DNA of 64,000 nucleotides from Marthasterias glacialis (lineage: Eukaryota > Echinodermata > Asteroidea > Forcipulatida > Asteriidae), in the NCBI GenBank assembly GCA_911728455.2, contig CAJVRT020000012.1:32669-96668 (forward strand), written 5' to 3'. Shown piece by piece: positions 13,846 through 24,457 of this stretch (positions are counted from its first letter, which is position 1; each line of letters opens with the position of its first letter). The notes below the pieces were generated by a model. It saw only the letters and a list, made by a program, of their open reading frames with translations. It had not been told where the DNA came from and did no database searches. The translations under genes were made by a program, and so were the position numbers.

Positions 13846-13862
13846 CCCCCCCCCCCCCCCCC
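13846..13862 (+). repeat. C17 tract
   Basis: Partner in block B copy 2 is C20 at 16335-16354. Confidence 0.9.
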
Positions 13863-14042
13863 TTGAGAGATTTTCAATTTTGGACCAAAATTTCAAAGTC
13901 GTTTTTGCTCTACCAACTCAAGAGGGAACCTCCCCCGACCCCAGCCCTACACTTTGCAGGTCCGGATCTGCCTTAGTTTGGAAAATATCCAGGATTTTAG
14001 GGCCCTTCTTTTTGGGCCAGAAAACCGAAAAAGTCACCGTTA

Positions 14043-14060
14043 CCCCCCCCCCCCCCCCCC
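14043..14060 (+). repeat. C18 tract
   Basis: Partner at 16535-16552 has the same length; both follow the GGCCAGAAAACC variant. Confidence 0.9.
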
Positions 14061-14240
14061 TTGAGAGATTTTCAATTTTGGACCAAAATTTCAAAGTCGT
14101 TTTTGCTCTACCAACTAAAGAGGGAACCTCCCCCGACCCCAGCCCTACACTTTGCAGGTCCGGATCTGCCTTAGTTTGGAAAATATCCACGATTTTAGGG
14201 CCCTTCTTTTGGGGCCAAAAAACCGAAAAAGTCACCGTTA

Positions 14241-14256
14241 CCCCCCCCCCCCCCCC
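14241..14256 (+). repeat. C16 tract
   Basis: Partner in block B copy 2 is C13 at 16733-16745. Confidence 0.9.
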
Positions 14257-14434
14257 TTGAGAGATTTTCAATTTTGGACCAAAATTTCAAAGTCGTTTTT
14301 GCTCTACCAACTCAAGAGGGAACCTCCCCCGACCCCAGCCCTACACTTTGCAGGTCCGGATCTGCCTTAGTTTGGAAAATATCCACGATTTTAGGGCCCC
14401 TTTTTGGGCCAAAAAACCGAAAAAGTCACCGTTA

Positions 14435-14447
14435 CCCCCCCCCCCCC
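14435..14447 (+). repeat. C13 tract
   Basis: Partner at 16924-16936 is also C13. Both lie in a unit with the shortened loop GGCCCCTTTTTGGGCC. Confidence 0.9.
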
Positions 14448-15561
14448 TTGAGAGATTTTCAATTTTGGACCAAAATTTCAAAGTCGTTTTTGCTCTACCA
14501 ACTCAAGAGGGAACCTCCCCGACCCCAGCCCTACACTTTGCAGGTCCGGATCTGCCTTAGTTTGGAAAATATCCACGATTTTAGGGCCCTTCTTTTGGGG
14601 CCAAAAAACAGAAAAAGTCACCGTTACCCCCCCTTGAGAGATTTTCAATTTTGGACCAAAATTTCAAAGTCGTTTTTGCTCTACCAACTCAAGAGGGAAC
14701 CTCCCCCGATCCCAGCCCTACACTTTGCAGGTCCGGATCTGCCTTAGTTTGGAAAATATCCAGGATTTTAGGGCCCTTCTTTTTGGGCCAAAAAACCGAA
14801 AAAGTCACCGTTACCCCCCCTTGAGAGATTTTCAATTTTGGACCGAAATTTCAAAGTCGTTTTTGCTCTACCAACTCAAGAGGGAACCTCCCCCGACCCC
14901 AGCCCTACACTTTGCAGGTCCGGATCTGCCTTAGTTTGGAAAATATCCAGGATTTTAGGGCCCTTCTTTTTGGGCCAAAAAACCGAAAAAGTCACCGTTA
15001 CCCCCCCTTGAGAGATTTTCAATTTTGGACCAAAATTTCAAAGTCGTTTTTGCTCTACCAACTCAAGAGGGAACCTCCCCCGACCCCAGCCCTACACTTT
15101 GCAGGTCCGGATCTGCCTTAGTTTGGAAAATATCCAGGATTTTAGGGCCCTTCTTTTTGGGCCAAAAAACCGAAAAAGTCACCGTTACCCCCCCTTGAGA
15201 GATTTTCAATTTTGGACCAAAATTTCAAAGTCGTTTTTGCTCTACCAACTCAAGAGGGAACCTCCCCCGACCCCAGCCCTACACTTTGCAGGTCCGGATC
15301 TGCCTTAGTTTGGAAAATATCCACGATTTTAGGGCCCTTCTTTTGAGGGCCAAAAAACCGAAAAAGTCACCGTTATCCCCCCTTGAGAGATTTTCAATTT
15401 TGGACCAAAATTTCAAAGTCGTTTTTGCTCTACCAACTCAAGAGGGAACCTCCCCCGACCCCAGCCCTACACTTTGCAGGTCCGGATCTGCCTTAGTTTG
15501 GAAAATATCCACGATTTTAGGGCCCCTTTTTTGGGCCAAAAAACCGAAAAAGTCACCGTTA

Positions 15562-15579
15562 CCCCCCCCCCCCCCCCCC
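15562..15579 (+). repeat. C18 tract
   Basis: First long tract of block B copy 2; partner of 13072-13088. Confidence 0.9.
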
Positions 15580-16134
15580 TTGAGAGATTTTCAATTTTGG
15601 ACCAAAATTTCAAAGTCGTTTTTGCTCTACCAACTCAAGAGGGAACCTCCCCCGACCCCAGCCCTACACTTTGCAGGTCCGGATCTGCCTTAGTTTGGAA
15701 AATATCCAGGATTTTAGGGCCCTTCTTTTGGGGCCAAAAAACCGAAAAAGTCACCGTTACCCCCCCTTGAGAGATTTTCAATTTTGGACCAAAATTTCAA
15801 AGTCGTTTTTGCTCTACCAACTCAAGAGGGAACCTCCCCCGACCCCAGCCCTACACTTTGCAGGTCCGGATCTGCCTTAGTTTGGAAAATATCCACGATT
15901 TTAGGGCCCTTCTTTTGAGGGCCAAAAAACCGAAAAAGTCACCGTTACCCCCCCTTGAGAGATTTTCAATTTTGGACCAAAATTTCAAAGTCGTTTTTGC
16001 TCTACCAACTAAAGAGGGAACCTCCCCCGACCCCAGCCCTACACTTTGCAGGTCCGGATCTGCCTTAGTTTGGAAAATATCCACGATTTTAGGGCCCTTC
16101 TTTTTGGGCCAAAAAACCGAAAAAGTCACCGTTA

Positions 16135-16154
16135 CCCCCCCCCCCCCCCCCCCC
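16135..16154 (+). repeat. C20 tract
   Basis: Partner of the C22 tract at 13644-13665; two bases shorter. Confidence 0.9.
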
Positions 16155-16334
16155 TTGAGAGATTTTCAATTTTGGACCAAAATTTCAAAGTCGTTTTTGC
16201 TCTACCAACTCAAGAGGGAACCTCCCCCGACCCCAGCCCTACACTTTGCAGGTCCGGATCTGCCTTAGTTTGGAAAATATCCAGGATTTTAGGGCCCTTC
16301 TTTTTGGGCCAAAAAACCGAAAAAGTCACCGTTA

Positions 16335-16354
16335 CCCCCCCCCCCCCCCCCCCC
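16335..16354 (+). repeat. C20 tract
   Basis: Partner of the C17 tract at 13846-13862; three bases longer. Confidence 0.9.
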
Positions 16355-16534
16355 TTGAGAGATTTTCAATTTTGGACCAAAATTTCAAAGTCGTTTTTGC
16401 TCTACCAACTCAAGAGGGAACCTCCCCCGACCCCAGCCCTACACTTTGCAGGTCCGGATCTGCCTTAGTTTGGAAAATATCCAGGATTTTAGGGCCCTTC
16501 TTTTTGGGCCAGAAAACCGAAAAAGTCACCGTTA

Positions 16535-16552
16535 CCCCCCCCCCCCCCCCCC
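16535..16552 (+). repeat. C18 tract
   Basis: Same length as its partner at 14043-14060. Confidence 0.9.
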
Positions 16553-16732
16553 TTGAGAGATTTTCAATTTTGGACCAAAATTTCAAAGTCGTTTTTGCTC
16601 TACCAACTAAAGAGGGAACCTCCCCCGACCCCAGCCCTACACTTTGCAGGTCCGGATCTGCCTTAGTTTGGAAAATATCCACGATTTTAGGGCCCTTCTT
16701 TTTGGGCCAAAAAACCGAAAAAGTCACCGTTA

Positions 16733-16745
16733 CCCCCCCCCCCCC
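16733..16745 (+). repeat. C13 tract
   Basis: Three bases shorter than its partner at 14241-14256. The unit also differs in the hairpin loop (CTTTTTGGGCC here, CTTTTGGGGCC in copy 1). Confidence 0.9.
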
Positions 16746-16923
16746 TTGAGAGATTTTCAATTTTGGACCAAAATTTCAAAGTCGTTTTTGCTCTACCAAC
16801 TCAAGAGGGAACCTCCCCCGACCCCAGCCCTACACTTTGCAGGTCCGGATCTGCCTTAGTTTGGAAAATATCCACGATTTTAGGGCCCCTTTTTGGGCCA
16901 AAAAACCGAAAAAGTCACCGTTA

Positions 16924-16936
16924 CCCCCCCCCCCCC
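16924..16936 (+). repeat. C13 tract
   Basis: Same length as its partner at 14435-14447. Confidence 0.9.
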
Positions 16937-18801
16937 TTGAGAGATTTTCAATTTTGGACCAAAATTTCAAAGTCGTTTTTGCTCTACCAACTCAAGAGGG
17001 AACCTCCCCCGACCCCAGCCCTACACTTTGCAGGTCCGGATCTGCCTTAGTTTGGAAAATATCCACGATTTTAGGGCCCTTCTTTTGGGGCCAAAAAACC
17101 GAAAAAGTCACCGTTACCCCCCCTTGAGAGATTTTCAATTTTGGACCAAAATTTCAAAGTCGTTTTTGCTCTACCAACTCAAGAGGGAACCTCCCCCGAT
17201 CCCAGCCCTACACTTTGCAGGTCCGGATCTGCCTTAGTTTGGAAAATATCCAGGATTTTAGGGCCCTTCTTTTTGGGCCAAAAAACCGAAAAAGTCACCG
17301 TTACCCCCCCTTGAGAGATTTTCAATTTTGGACCGAAATTTCAAAGTCGTTTTTGCTCTACCAACTCAAGAGGGAACCTCCCCCGACCCCAGCCCTACAC
17401 TTTGCAGGTCCGGATCTGCCTTAGTTTGGAAAATATCCAGGATTTTAGGGCCCTTCTTTTTGGGCCAAAAAACCGAAAAAGTCACCGTTACCCCCCCTTG
17501 AGAGATTTTCAATTTTGGACCAAAATTTCAAAGTCGTTTTTGCTCTACCAACTCAAGAGGGAACCTCCCCCGACCCCAGCCCTACACTTTGCAGGTCCGG
17601 ATCTGCCTTAGTTTGGAAAATATCCAGGATTTTAGGGCCCTTCTTTTTGGGCCAAAAAACCGAAAAAGTCACCGTTACCCCCCCTTGAGAGATTTTCAAT
17701 TTTGGACCAAAATTTCAAAGTCGTTTTTGCTCTACCAACTCAAGAGGGAACCTCCCCCGACCCCAGCCCTACACTTTGCAGGTCCGGATCTGCCTTAGTT
17801 TGGAAAATATCCACGATTTTAGGGCCCTTCTTTTGAGGGCCAAAAAACCGAAAAAGTCACCGTTATCCCCCCTTGAGAGATTTTCAATTTTGGACCAAAA
17901 TTTCAAAGTCGTTTTTGCTCTACCAACTCAAGAGGGAACCTCCCCCGACCCCAGCCCTACACTTTGCAGGTCCGGATCTGCCTTAGTTTGGAAAATATCC
18001 ACGATTTTAGGGCCCTTCTTTTGGGGCCAAAAAACCGAAAAAGTCACCGTTACCCCCCCTTGAGAGATTTTCAATTTTGGACCAAAATTTCAAAGTCGTT
18101 TTTGCTCTACCAACTCAAGAGGGAACCTCCCCCGACCCCAGCCCTACACTTTGCAGGTCCGGATCTGCCTTAGTTTGGAAAATATCCAGGTGTTTAGGGC
18201 CCTTCTTTTTGGGCCAAAAAACCGAAAAAGTCACCGTTACCCCCCCTTGAGAGATTTTCAATTTTGGACCAAAATTTCAAAGTCGTTTTTGCTCTACCAA
18301 CTCAAGAGGGAACCTCCCCCGACCCCAGCCCTACACTTTGCAGGTCCGGATCTGCCTTAGTTTGGAAAATATCCAGGATTTTAGGGCCCTTCTATTTTGG
18401 GCCAAAAAACCGAAAAAGTCACCGTTACCCCCCCTTGAGAGATTTTCAATTTTGGACCAAAATTTCAAAGTCGTTTTTGCTCTACCAACTCAAGAGGGAA
18501 CCTCCCCCGACCCCAGCCCTACACTTTGCAGGTCCGGATCTGCCTTAGTTTGGAAAATATCCAGGATTTTAGGGCCCTTCTTTTTGGGCCAAAAAACCGA
18601 AAAAGTCACCGTTACCCCCCCTTGAGAGATTTTCAATTTTGGACCAAAATTTCAAAGTCGTTTTTGCTCTACCAACTCAAGAGGGAACCTCCCCCGACCC
18701 CAGCCCTACACTTTGCAGGTCCGGATCTGCCTTAGTTTGGAAAATATCCAGGATTTTAGGGCCCTTCTTTTTGGGCCAAAAAACCGAAAAAGTCACCGTT
18801 A

Positions 18802-18814
18802 CCCCCCCCCCCCC
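18802..18814 (+). repeat. C13 tract
   Basis: Lies just before the 4-unit duplication. The corresponding unit at the end of the first tetramer (near 19558) has eight C. Confidence 0.9.
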
Positions 18815-18949
18815 TTGAGAGATTTTCAATTTTGGACCAAAATTTCAAAGTCGTTTTTGCTCTACCAACTCAAGAGGGAACCTCCCCCGACCCCAGCCCT
18901 ACACTTTGCAGGTCCGGATCTGCCTTAGTTTGGAAAATATCCAGGATTT

Positions 18950-20451
18950 TAGGGCCCTTCTTTTGGGGCCAAAAAACCGAAAAAGTCACCGTTACCCCCC
19001 CTTGAGAGATTTTCAATTTTGGACCAAAATTTCAAAGTCGTTTTTGCTCTACCAACTCAAGAGGGAACCTCCCCCGACCCCAGCCCTACACTTTGCAGGT
19101 CCGGATCTGCCTTAGTTTGGAAAATATCCACGATTTTAGGGCCCTTCTTTTGGGGCCAAAAAAACCGAAAAAGTCACCGTTACCCCCCCTTGAGAGATTT
19201 TCAATTTTGGACCAAAATTTCAAAGTCGTTTTTGCTCTACCAAATCAAGAGGGAACCTCCCCCGACCCCAGCCCTACACTTTGCAGGTCCGGATCTGCCT
19301 TAGTTTGGAAAATATCCAGGATTTTAGGGCCCTTCTTTTTGGGCCAAAAAAAACGAAAAAGTCACCGTTACCCCCCCTTGAGAGATTTTCAATTTTGGAC
19401 CAAAATTTCAAAGTCGTTTTTGCTCTACCAAATCAAGAGGGAACCTCCCCCGACCCCAGCCCTACACTTTGCAGGTCCGGATCTGCCTTAGTTTGGAAAA
19501 TATCCAGGATTTTAGGGCCCTTCTTTTGGGGCCAAAAAACCGAAAAAGTCACCGTTACCCCCCCCTTGAGAGATTTTCAATTTTGGACCAAAATTTCAAA
19601 GTCGTTTTTGCTCTACCAACTCAAGAGGGAACCTCCCCCGACCCCAGCCCTACACTTTGCAGGTCCGGATCTGCCTTAGTTTGGAAAATATCCAGGATTT
19701 TAGGGCCCTTCTTTTGGGGCCAAAAAACCGAAAAAGTCACCGTTACCCCCCCTTGAGAGATTTTCAATTTTGGACCAAAATTTCAAAGTCGTTTTTGCTC
19801 TACCAACTCAAGAGGGAACCTCCCCCGACCCCAGCCCTACACTTTGCAGGTCCGGATCTGCCTTAGTTTGGAAAATATCCACGATTTTAGGGCCCTTCTT
19901 TTGGGGCCAAAAAAACCGAAAAAGTCACCGTTACCCCCCCTTGAGAGATTTTCAATTTTGGACCAAAATTTCAAAGTCGTTTTTGCTCTACCAAATCAAG
20001 AGGGAACCTCCCCCGACCCCAGCCCTACACTTTGCAGGTCCGGATCTGCCTTAGTTTGGAAAATATCCAGGATTTTAGGGCCCTTCTTTTTGGGCCAAAA
20101 AAAACGAAAAAGTCACCGTTACCCCCCCTTGAGAGATTTTCAATTTTGGACCAAAATTTCAAAGTCGTTTTTGCTCTACCAAATCAAGAGGGAACCTCCC
20201 CCGACCCCAGCCCTACACTTTGCAGGTCCGGATCTGCCTTAGTTTGGAAAATATCCAGGATTTTAGGGCCCTTCTTTTGGGGCCAAAAAACCGAAAAAGT
20301 CACCGTTACCCCCCCCTTGAGAGATTTTCAATTTTGGACCAAAATTTCAAAGTCGTTTTTGCTCTACCAACTCAAGAGGGAACCTCCCCCGACCCCAGCC
20401 CTACACTTTGCAGGTCCGGATCTGCCTTAGTTTGGAAAATATCCAGGATTT
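18950..20451 (+). repeat. 4-unit higher-order repeat, two tandem copies of 751 bp
   Basis: Markers CCAAAAAAACCG (near 19156), ACCAAATCAAG (19243), CCAAAAAAAACG (19345), ACCAAATCAAG (19430) and a C8 tract (near 19558) recur exactly 751 bp later (19994 and 20181 for the ACCAAATCAAG pair). The period is 4 x 187 plus 3 bp of homopolymer gain. The copies look near-identical, so this is a recent event. Edges are approximate. Confidence 0.9.
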
Positions 20452-21991
20452 TAGGGCCCTTCTTTTTGGGCCAAAAAACCGAAAAAGTCACCGTTACCCC
20501 CCCTTGAGAGATTTTCAATTTTGGACCAAAATTTCAAAGTCGTTTTTGCTCTACCAACTCAAGAGGGAACCTCCTCCGACCCCAGTCCTACACTTTGCAG
20601 GTCCGGATCTGCCTTAGTTTGGAAAATATCCACGATTTTAGGGCCCTTCTTTTTGGGCCAAAAAACCGAAAAAGTCACCGTTACCCCCCCTTGAGAGATT
20701 TTCAATTTTGGACCAAAATTTCAAAGTCGTTTTTGCTCTACCAACTCAAGAGGGAACCTCCCCCGACCCCAGCCCTACACTTTGCAGGTCCGGATCTGCC
20801 TTAGTTTGGAAAATATCCACGATTTTAGGGCCCTTCTTTTTGGGCCAAAAAACCGAAAAAGTCACCGTTACCCCCCCTTGAGAGATTTTCAATTTTGGAC
20901 CAAAATTTCAAAGTCGTTTTTGCTCTACCAACTCAAGAGGGAACCTCCCCCGACCCCAGCCCTACACTTTGCAGGTCCGGATCTGCCTTAGTTTGGAAAA
21001 TATCCACGATTTTAGAGCCCTTCTTTTTGGGCCAAAAAACCGAAAAAGTCACCGTTACCCCCCTTGAGAGATTTTCAATTTTGGACCAAAATTTCAAAGT
21101 CGTTTTTGCTCTACCAACTCAAGAGGGAACCTCCCCCGACCCCAGCCCTACACTTTGCAGGTCCGGATCTGCTTTAGTTTGGAAAATATCAACGATTTTA
21201 GGGCCCTTCTTTTTGGGCCAAAAAACCGAAAAAGTCACCGTTACCCCCCTTGAGAGATTTTCAATTTTGGACCAAAATTTCATAGTCGTTTTTGCTCTAC
21301 CAACTCAAGAGGGAACCTCCCCCGATCCCAGCCCTACACTTTGCAGGTCCGGATCTGCCTTAGTTTGGAAAATATCCACGATTTTAGGGCCCTTCTTTTT
21401 GGGCCAAAAAAACCGAAAAAGTCACCGTTACCCTCCTTGAGAAATTTTCAATTTTGGACCAAAATTTCAAAGTCGTTTTTGCTCTACCAACTCAAGAGGG
21501 AACCTCCCCCGACCTCAGCCCTACACTTTGCAGGTCCGGATCTGCCTTAGTTTGGAAAATATCCACGATTTTAGGGCCCTTCTTTTTGGGCCAAAAAACC
21601 GAAAAAGTCACCGTTACCCCCCCTTGAGAGATTTTCAATTTTGGACCAAATTTCAAAGTCGTTTTTGCTCTACCAACTCAAGAGGGAACCTCCCCCGACC
21701 CCAGCCCTACACTTTGCAGGTCCGGATCTGCCTTAGTTTGGAAAATATCCACGATTTTAGGGCCCTTCTATTTTGGGCCAAAAAACCGAAAAAGTCACCG
21801 TTACCCCCCCTTGAGAGATATTCAATTTTGGACCAAAATTTCAAAGTCGTTTTTGCTCTACCAACTCAAGAGGGAACCTCCCCCGACCCCAGCCCTACAC
21901 TTTGCAGGTCCGGATCTGCCTTAGTTTGGAAAATATCCACGATTTTAGGGCCCTTCTATTTTGGGCCAAAAAACCGAAAAAGTCACCGTTA

Positions 21992-22011
21992 CCCCCCCCC
22001 CCCCCCCCCCC
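21992..22011 (+). repeat. C20 tract
   Basis: Only very long tract in the CTATTTT patch; neighbouring units have seven C. Confidence 0.9.
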
Positions 22012-24445
22012 TTGAGAGATTTTCAATTTTGGACCAAAATTTCAAAGTCGTTTTTGCTCTACCAACTCAAGAGGGAACCTCCCCCGACCCCAGCCCTACA
22101 CTTTGCAGGTCCAGATCTGCCTTAGTTTGGAAAATATCCACGATTTTAGGGCCCTTCTATTTTGGGCCAAAAAACCGAAAAAGTCACCGTTACCCCCCCT
22201 TGAGAGATTTTCAATTTTGGACCAAAATTTCAAAGTCGTTTTTGCTCTACCAACTCAAGAGGGAACCTCCCCCGACCCCAGCCCTACACTTTGCAGGTCC
22301 GGATCTGCCTTAGTTTGGAAAATATCCACGATTTTAGGGCCCTTCTTTTTGGGCCAAAAAACCGAAAAAGTCACCGTTACCCCCCCTTGAGAGATTTTCA
22401 ATTTTGGACCAAAATTTCAAAGTCGTTTTTGCTCTACCAACTCAAGAGGGAACCTCCCCCGACCCCAGCCCTACACTTTGCAGGTCCGGATCTGCCTTAG
22501 TTTGGAAAATATCCACGATTTTAGGACCCTTCTATTTTGGGCCAAAAAAACCAAAAAGTCACCGTTACCCCCCCTTGAGAGATATTCAATTTTGGACCAA
22601 AATTTCAAAGTCGTTTTTGCTCTACCAACTCAAGAGGGTACCTCCCCCGACCCCAGCCCTACACTTTGCAGGTCCGGATCTGCCTTAGTTTGGAAAATAT
22701 CCACGATTTTAGGGCCCTTCTATTTTGGGCCAAAAAACCGAAAAAGTCACCGTTACCCCCCCTTGAGAGATTTTCAATTTTGGACCAAAATTTCAAAGTC
22801 GTTTTTGCTCTACCAACTCAAGAGGAAACCTCCCCCGACCCCAGCCCTACACTTTGCAGGTCCGGATCTGCCTTAGTTTGGAAAATATCCACGATTTTAG
22901 GGCCCTTCTATTTTGGGCCAAAAAACCGAAAAAGTCACCGTTACCCCCCCCCTTGAGAGATTTTCAATTTTGGACCAAAATTTCAAAGTCGTTTTTGCTG
23001 TACCAACTCAAGAGGGAACCTCCCCCGACCCCAGCCCTACACTTTGCAGGTCCGGATCTGCCTTAGTTTGGAAAATATCCACGATTTTAGGGCCCTTCTA
23101 TTTTGGGCCAAAAAACCGAAAAAGTCACCGTTACCCCCCCTTGAGAGATATTCAATTTTGGACCAAAATTTCAAAGTCGTTTTTGCTCTACCAACTCAAG
23201 AGGGAACCTCCCCCGACCCCAGCCCTACACTTTGCAGGTCCGGATCTGCCTTAGTTTGGAAAATATCCACGATTTTAGGGCCCTTCTATTTTGGGCCAAA
23301 AAACCGAAAAAGTCACCGTTACCCCCCCTTGAGAGATTTTCAATTTTGGACCAAAATTTCAAAGTCGTTTTTGCTCTACCAACTCAAGAGGGAACCTCCC
23401 CCGACCCCAGCCCTACACTTTGCAGGTCCGGATCTGCCTTAGTTTGGAAAATATCCACGATTTTAGGGCCCTTCTTTTTTGGGCCAAAAAACCGAAAAAG
23501 TCACCGTTACCCCCCCTTGAGAGATATTCAATTTTGGACCAAAATTTCAAAGTCGTTTTTGCTCTACCAACTCAAGAGGGAACCTCCCCGACCCCAGCCC
23601 TACACTTTGCAGGTCCGGATCTGCCTTAGTTTGGAAAATATCCACGATTTTAGGGCCCTTCTATTTTGGGCCAAAAAAACGAAAAAGTCACCGTTACCCC
23701 CCCTTGAGAGATATTCAATTTTGGACCAAAATTTCAAAGTCGTTTTTGCTCTACCAACTCAAGAGGGAACCTCCCCGACCCCAGCCCTACACTTTGCAGG
23801 TCCGGATCTGCCTTAGTTTGGAAAATATCCAGGATTTTAGGGCCCTTCTTTTTGGGCCAAAAAACCGAAAAAGTCACCGTTACCCCCCCTTGAGAGATTT
23901 TCAATTTTGGACCAAAATTTCAAAGTCGTTTTTGCTCTACCAACTCAAGAGGGAACCTCCCCCGACCCCAGCCCTACACTTTGCAGGTCCGGATCTGCCT
24001 TAGTTTGGAAAATATCCAGGATTTTAGGGCCCTTCTATTTTTGGCCAAAAAACCGAAAAAGTCACCGTTACCCCCCCTTGAGAGATTTTCAATTTTGGAC
24101 CAAAATTTCAAAGTCGTTTTTGCTCTACCAACTCAAGAGGGAACCTCCCCCGACCCCAGCCCTACACTTTGCAGGTCCGGATCTGCCTTAGTTTGGAAAA
24201 TATCCAGGATTTTAGGGCCCTTCTATTTTGGGCCAAAAAACCGAAAAAGTCACCGTTACCCCCCCTTGAGAGATTTTCAATTTTGGACCAAAATTTCAAA
24301 GTCGTTTTTGCTCTACCAACTCAAGAGGGAACCTCCCCCGACCCCAGCCCTACACTTTGCAGGTCCGGATCTGCCTTAGTTTGGAAAATATCCACGATTT
24401 TAGGGCCCTTCTATTTTTGGCCAAAAAACCGAAAAAGTCACCGTT

Positions 24446-24457
24446 CCCCCCCCCCCC
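24446..24457 (+). repeat. C12 tract lacking the preceding A
   Basis: GTT runs straight into C12, as at 13072. An A-to-C change that merges with the tract would explain both. Confidence 0.85.

Larger units (their letters stand above)
12985..15474 (+). repeat. 13-unit duplicated block B, copy 1
   Basis: Markers repeat in copy 2 at an offset of 2489-2492 bp: GGCCCCTTTTTTGGGCC (13032), TTTTGAGGGCC (13423), CCAACTAAAG (13515 and 14113), GGCCAGAAAACC (14016), GGCCCCTTTTTGGGCC (14396), CCGATCCCAG (14707), GGACCGAAATT (14842) and GTTATCCCCCC (15374). Six of its units have C tracts of 13-22. Private differences from copy 2 include TTTTGGGCCAAAA (13683), CCTCCCCGACC (14513) and AAAAACAGAAA (14606). 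The right edge falls just before the repeat of the first marker. Confidence 0.9.
15475..17963 (+). repeat. 13-unit duplicated block B, copy 2
   Basis: Directly adjoins copy 1. Beyond about 17.96 kb the match fails: the unit there has CTTTTGGGGCC where copy 1 began with the CCCCTTTTTT form. Apart from a handful of base changes, the two copies differ mainly in C-tract length, so the duplication looks recent relative to homopolymer change. Confidence 0.9.
17964..21430 (+). repeat. Mixed array domain between block B and the CTATTTT patch
   Basis: Units here mix both position-38 types and both common loop types. Private changes include ATCCAGGTGTTTAGG near 18185, a first isolated CTATTTTGGGCC near 18393 and CCAGTCCTACAC near 20582. 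It contains the 4-unit tandem duplication at about 18.95-20.45 kb. No non-satellite sequence is present. Confidence 0.85.

Noticed and set aside
21528..22313. A 261-codon open frame, the longest I noticed in the window
   Set aside because: It arises because small indels here (one missing A near 21650, CTATTTT loops, a C20 tract) happen to offset the one-base frame shift per unit. The product would simply be the satellite translated in changing frames.
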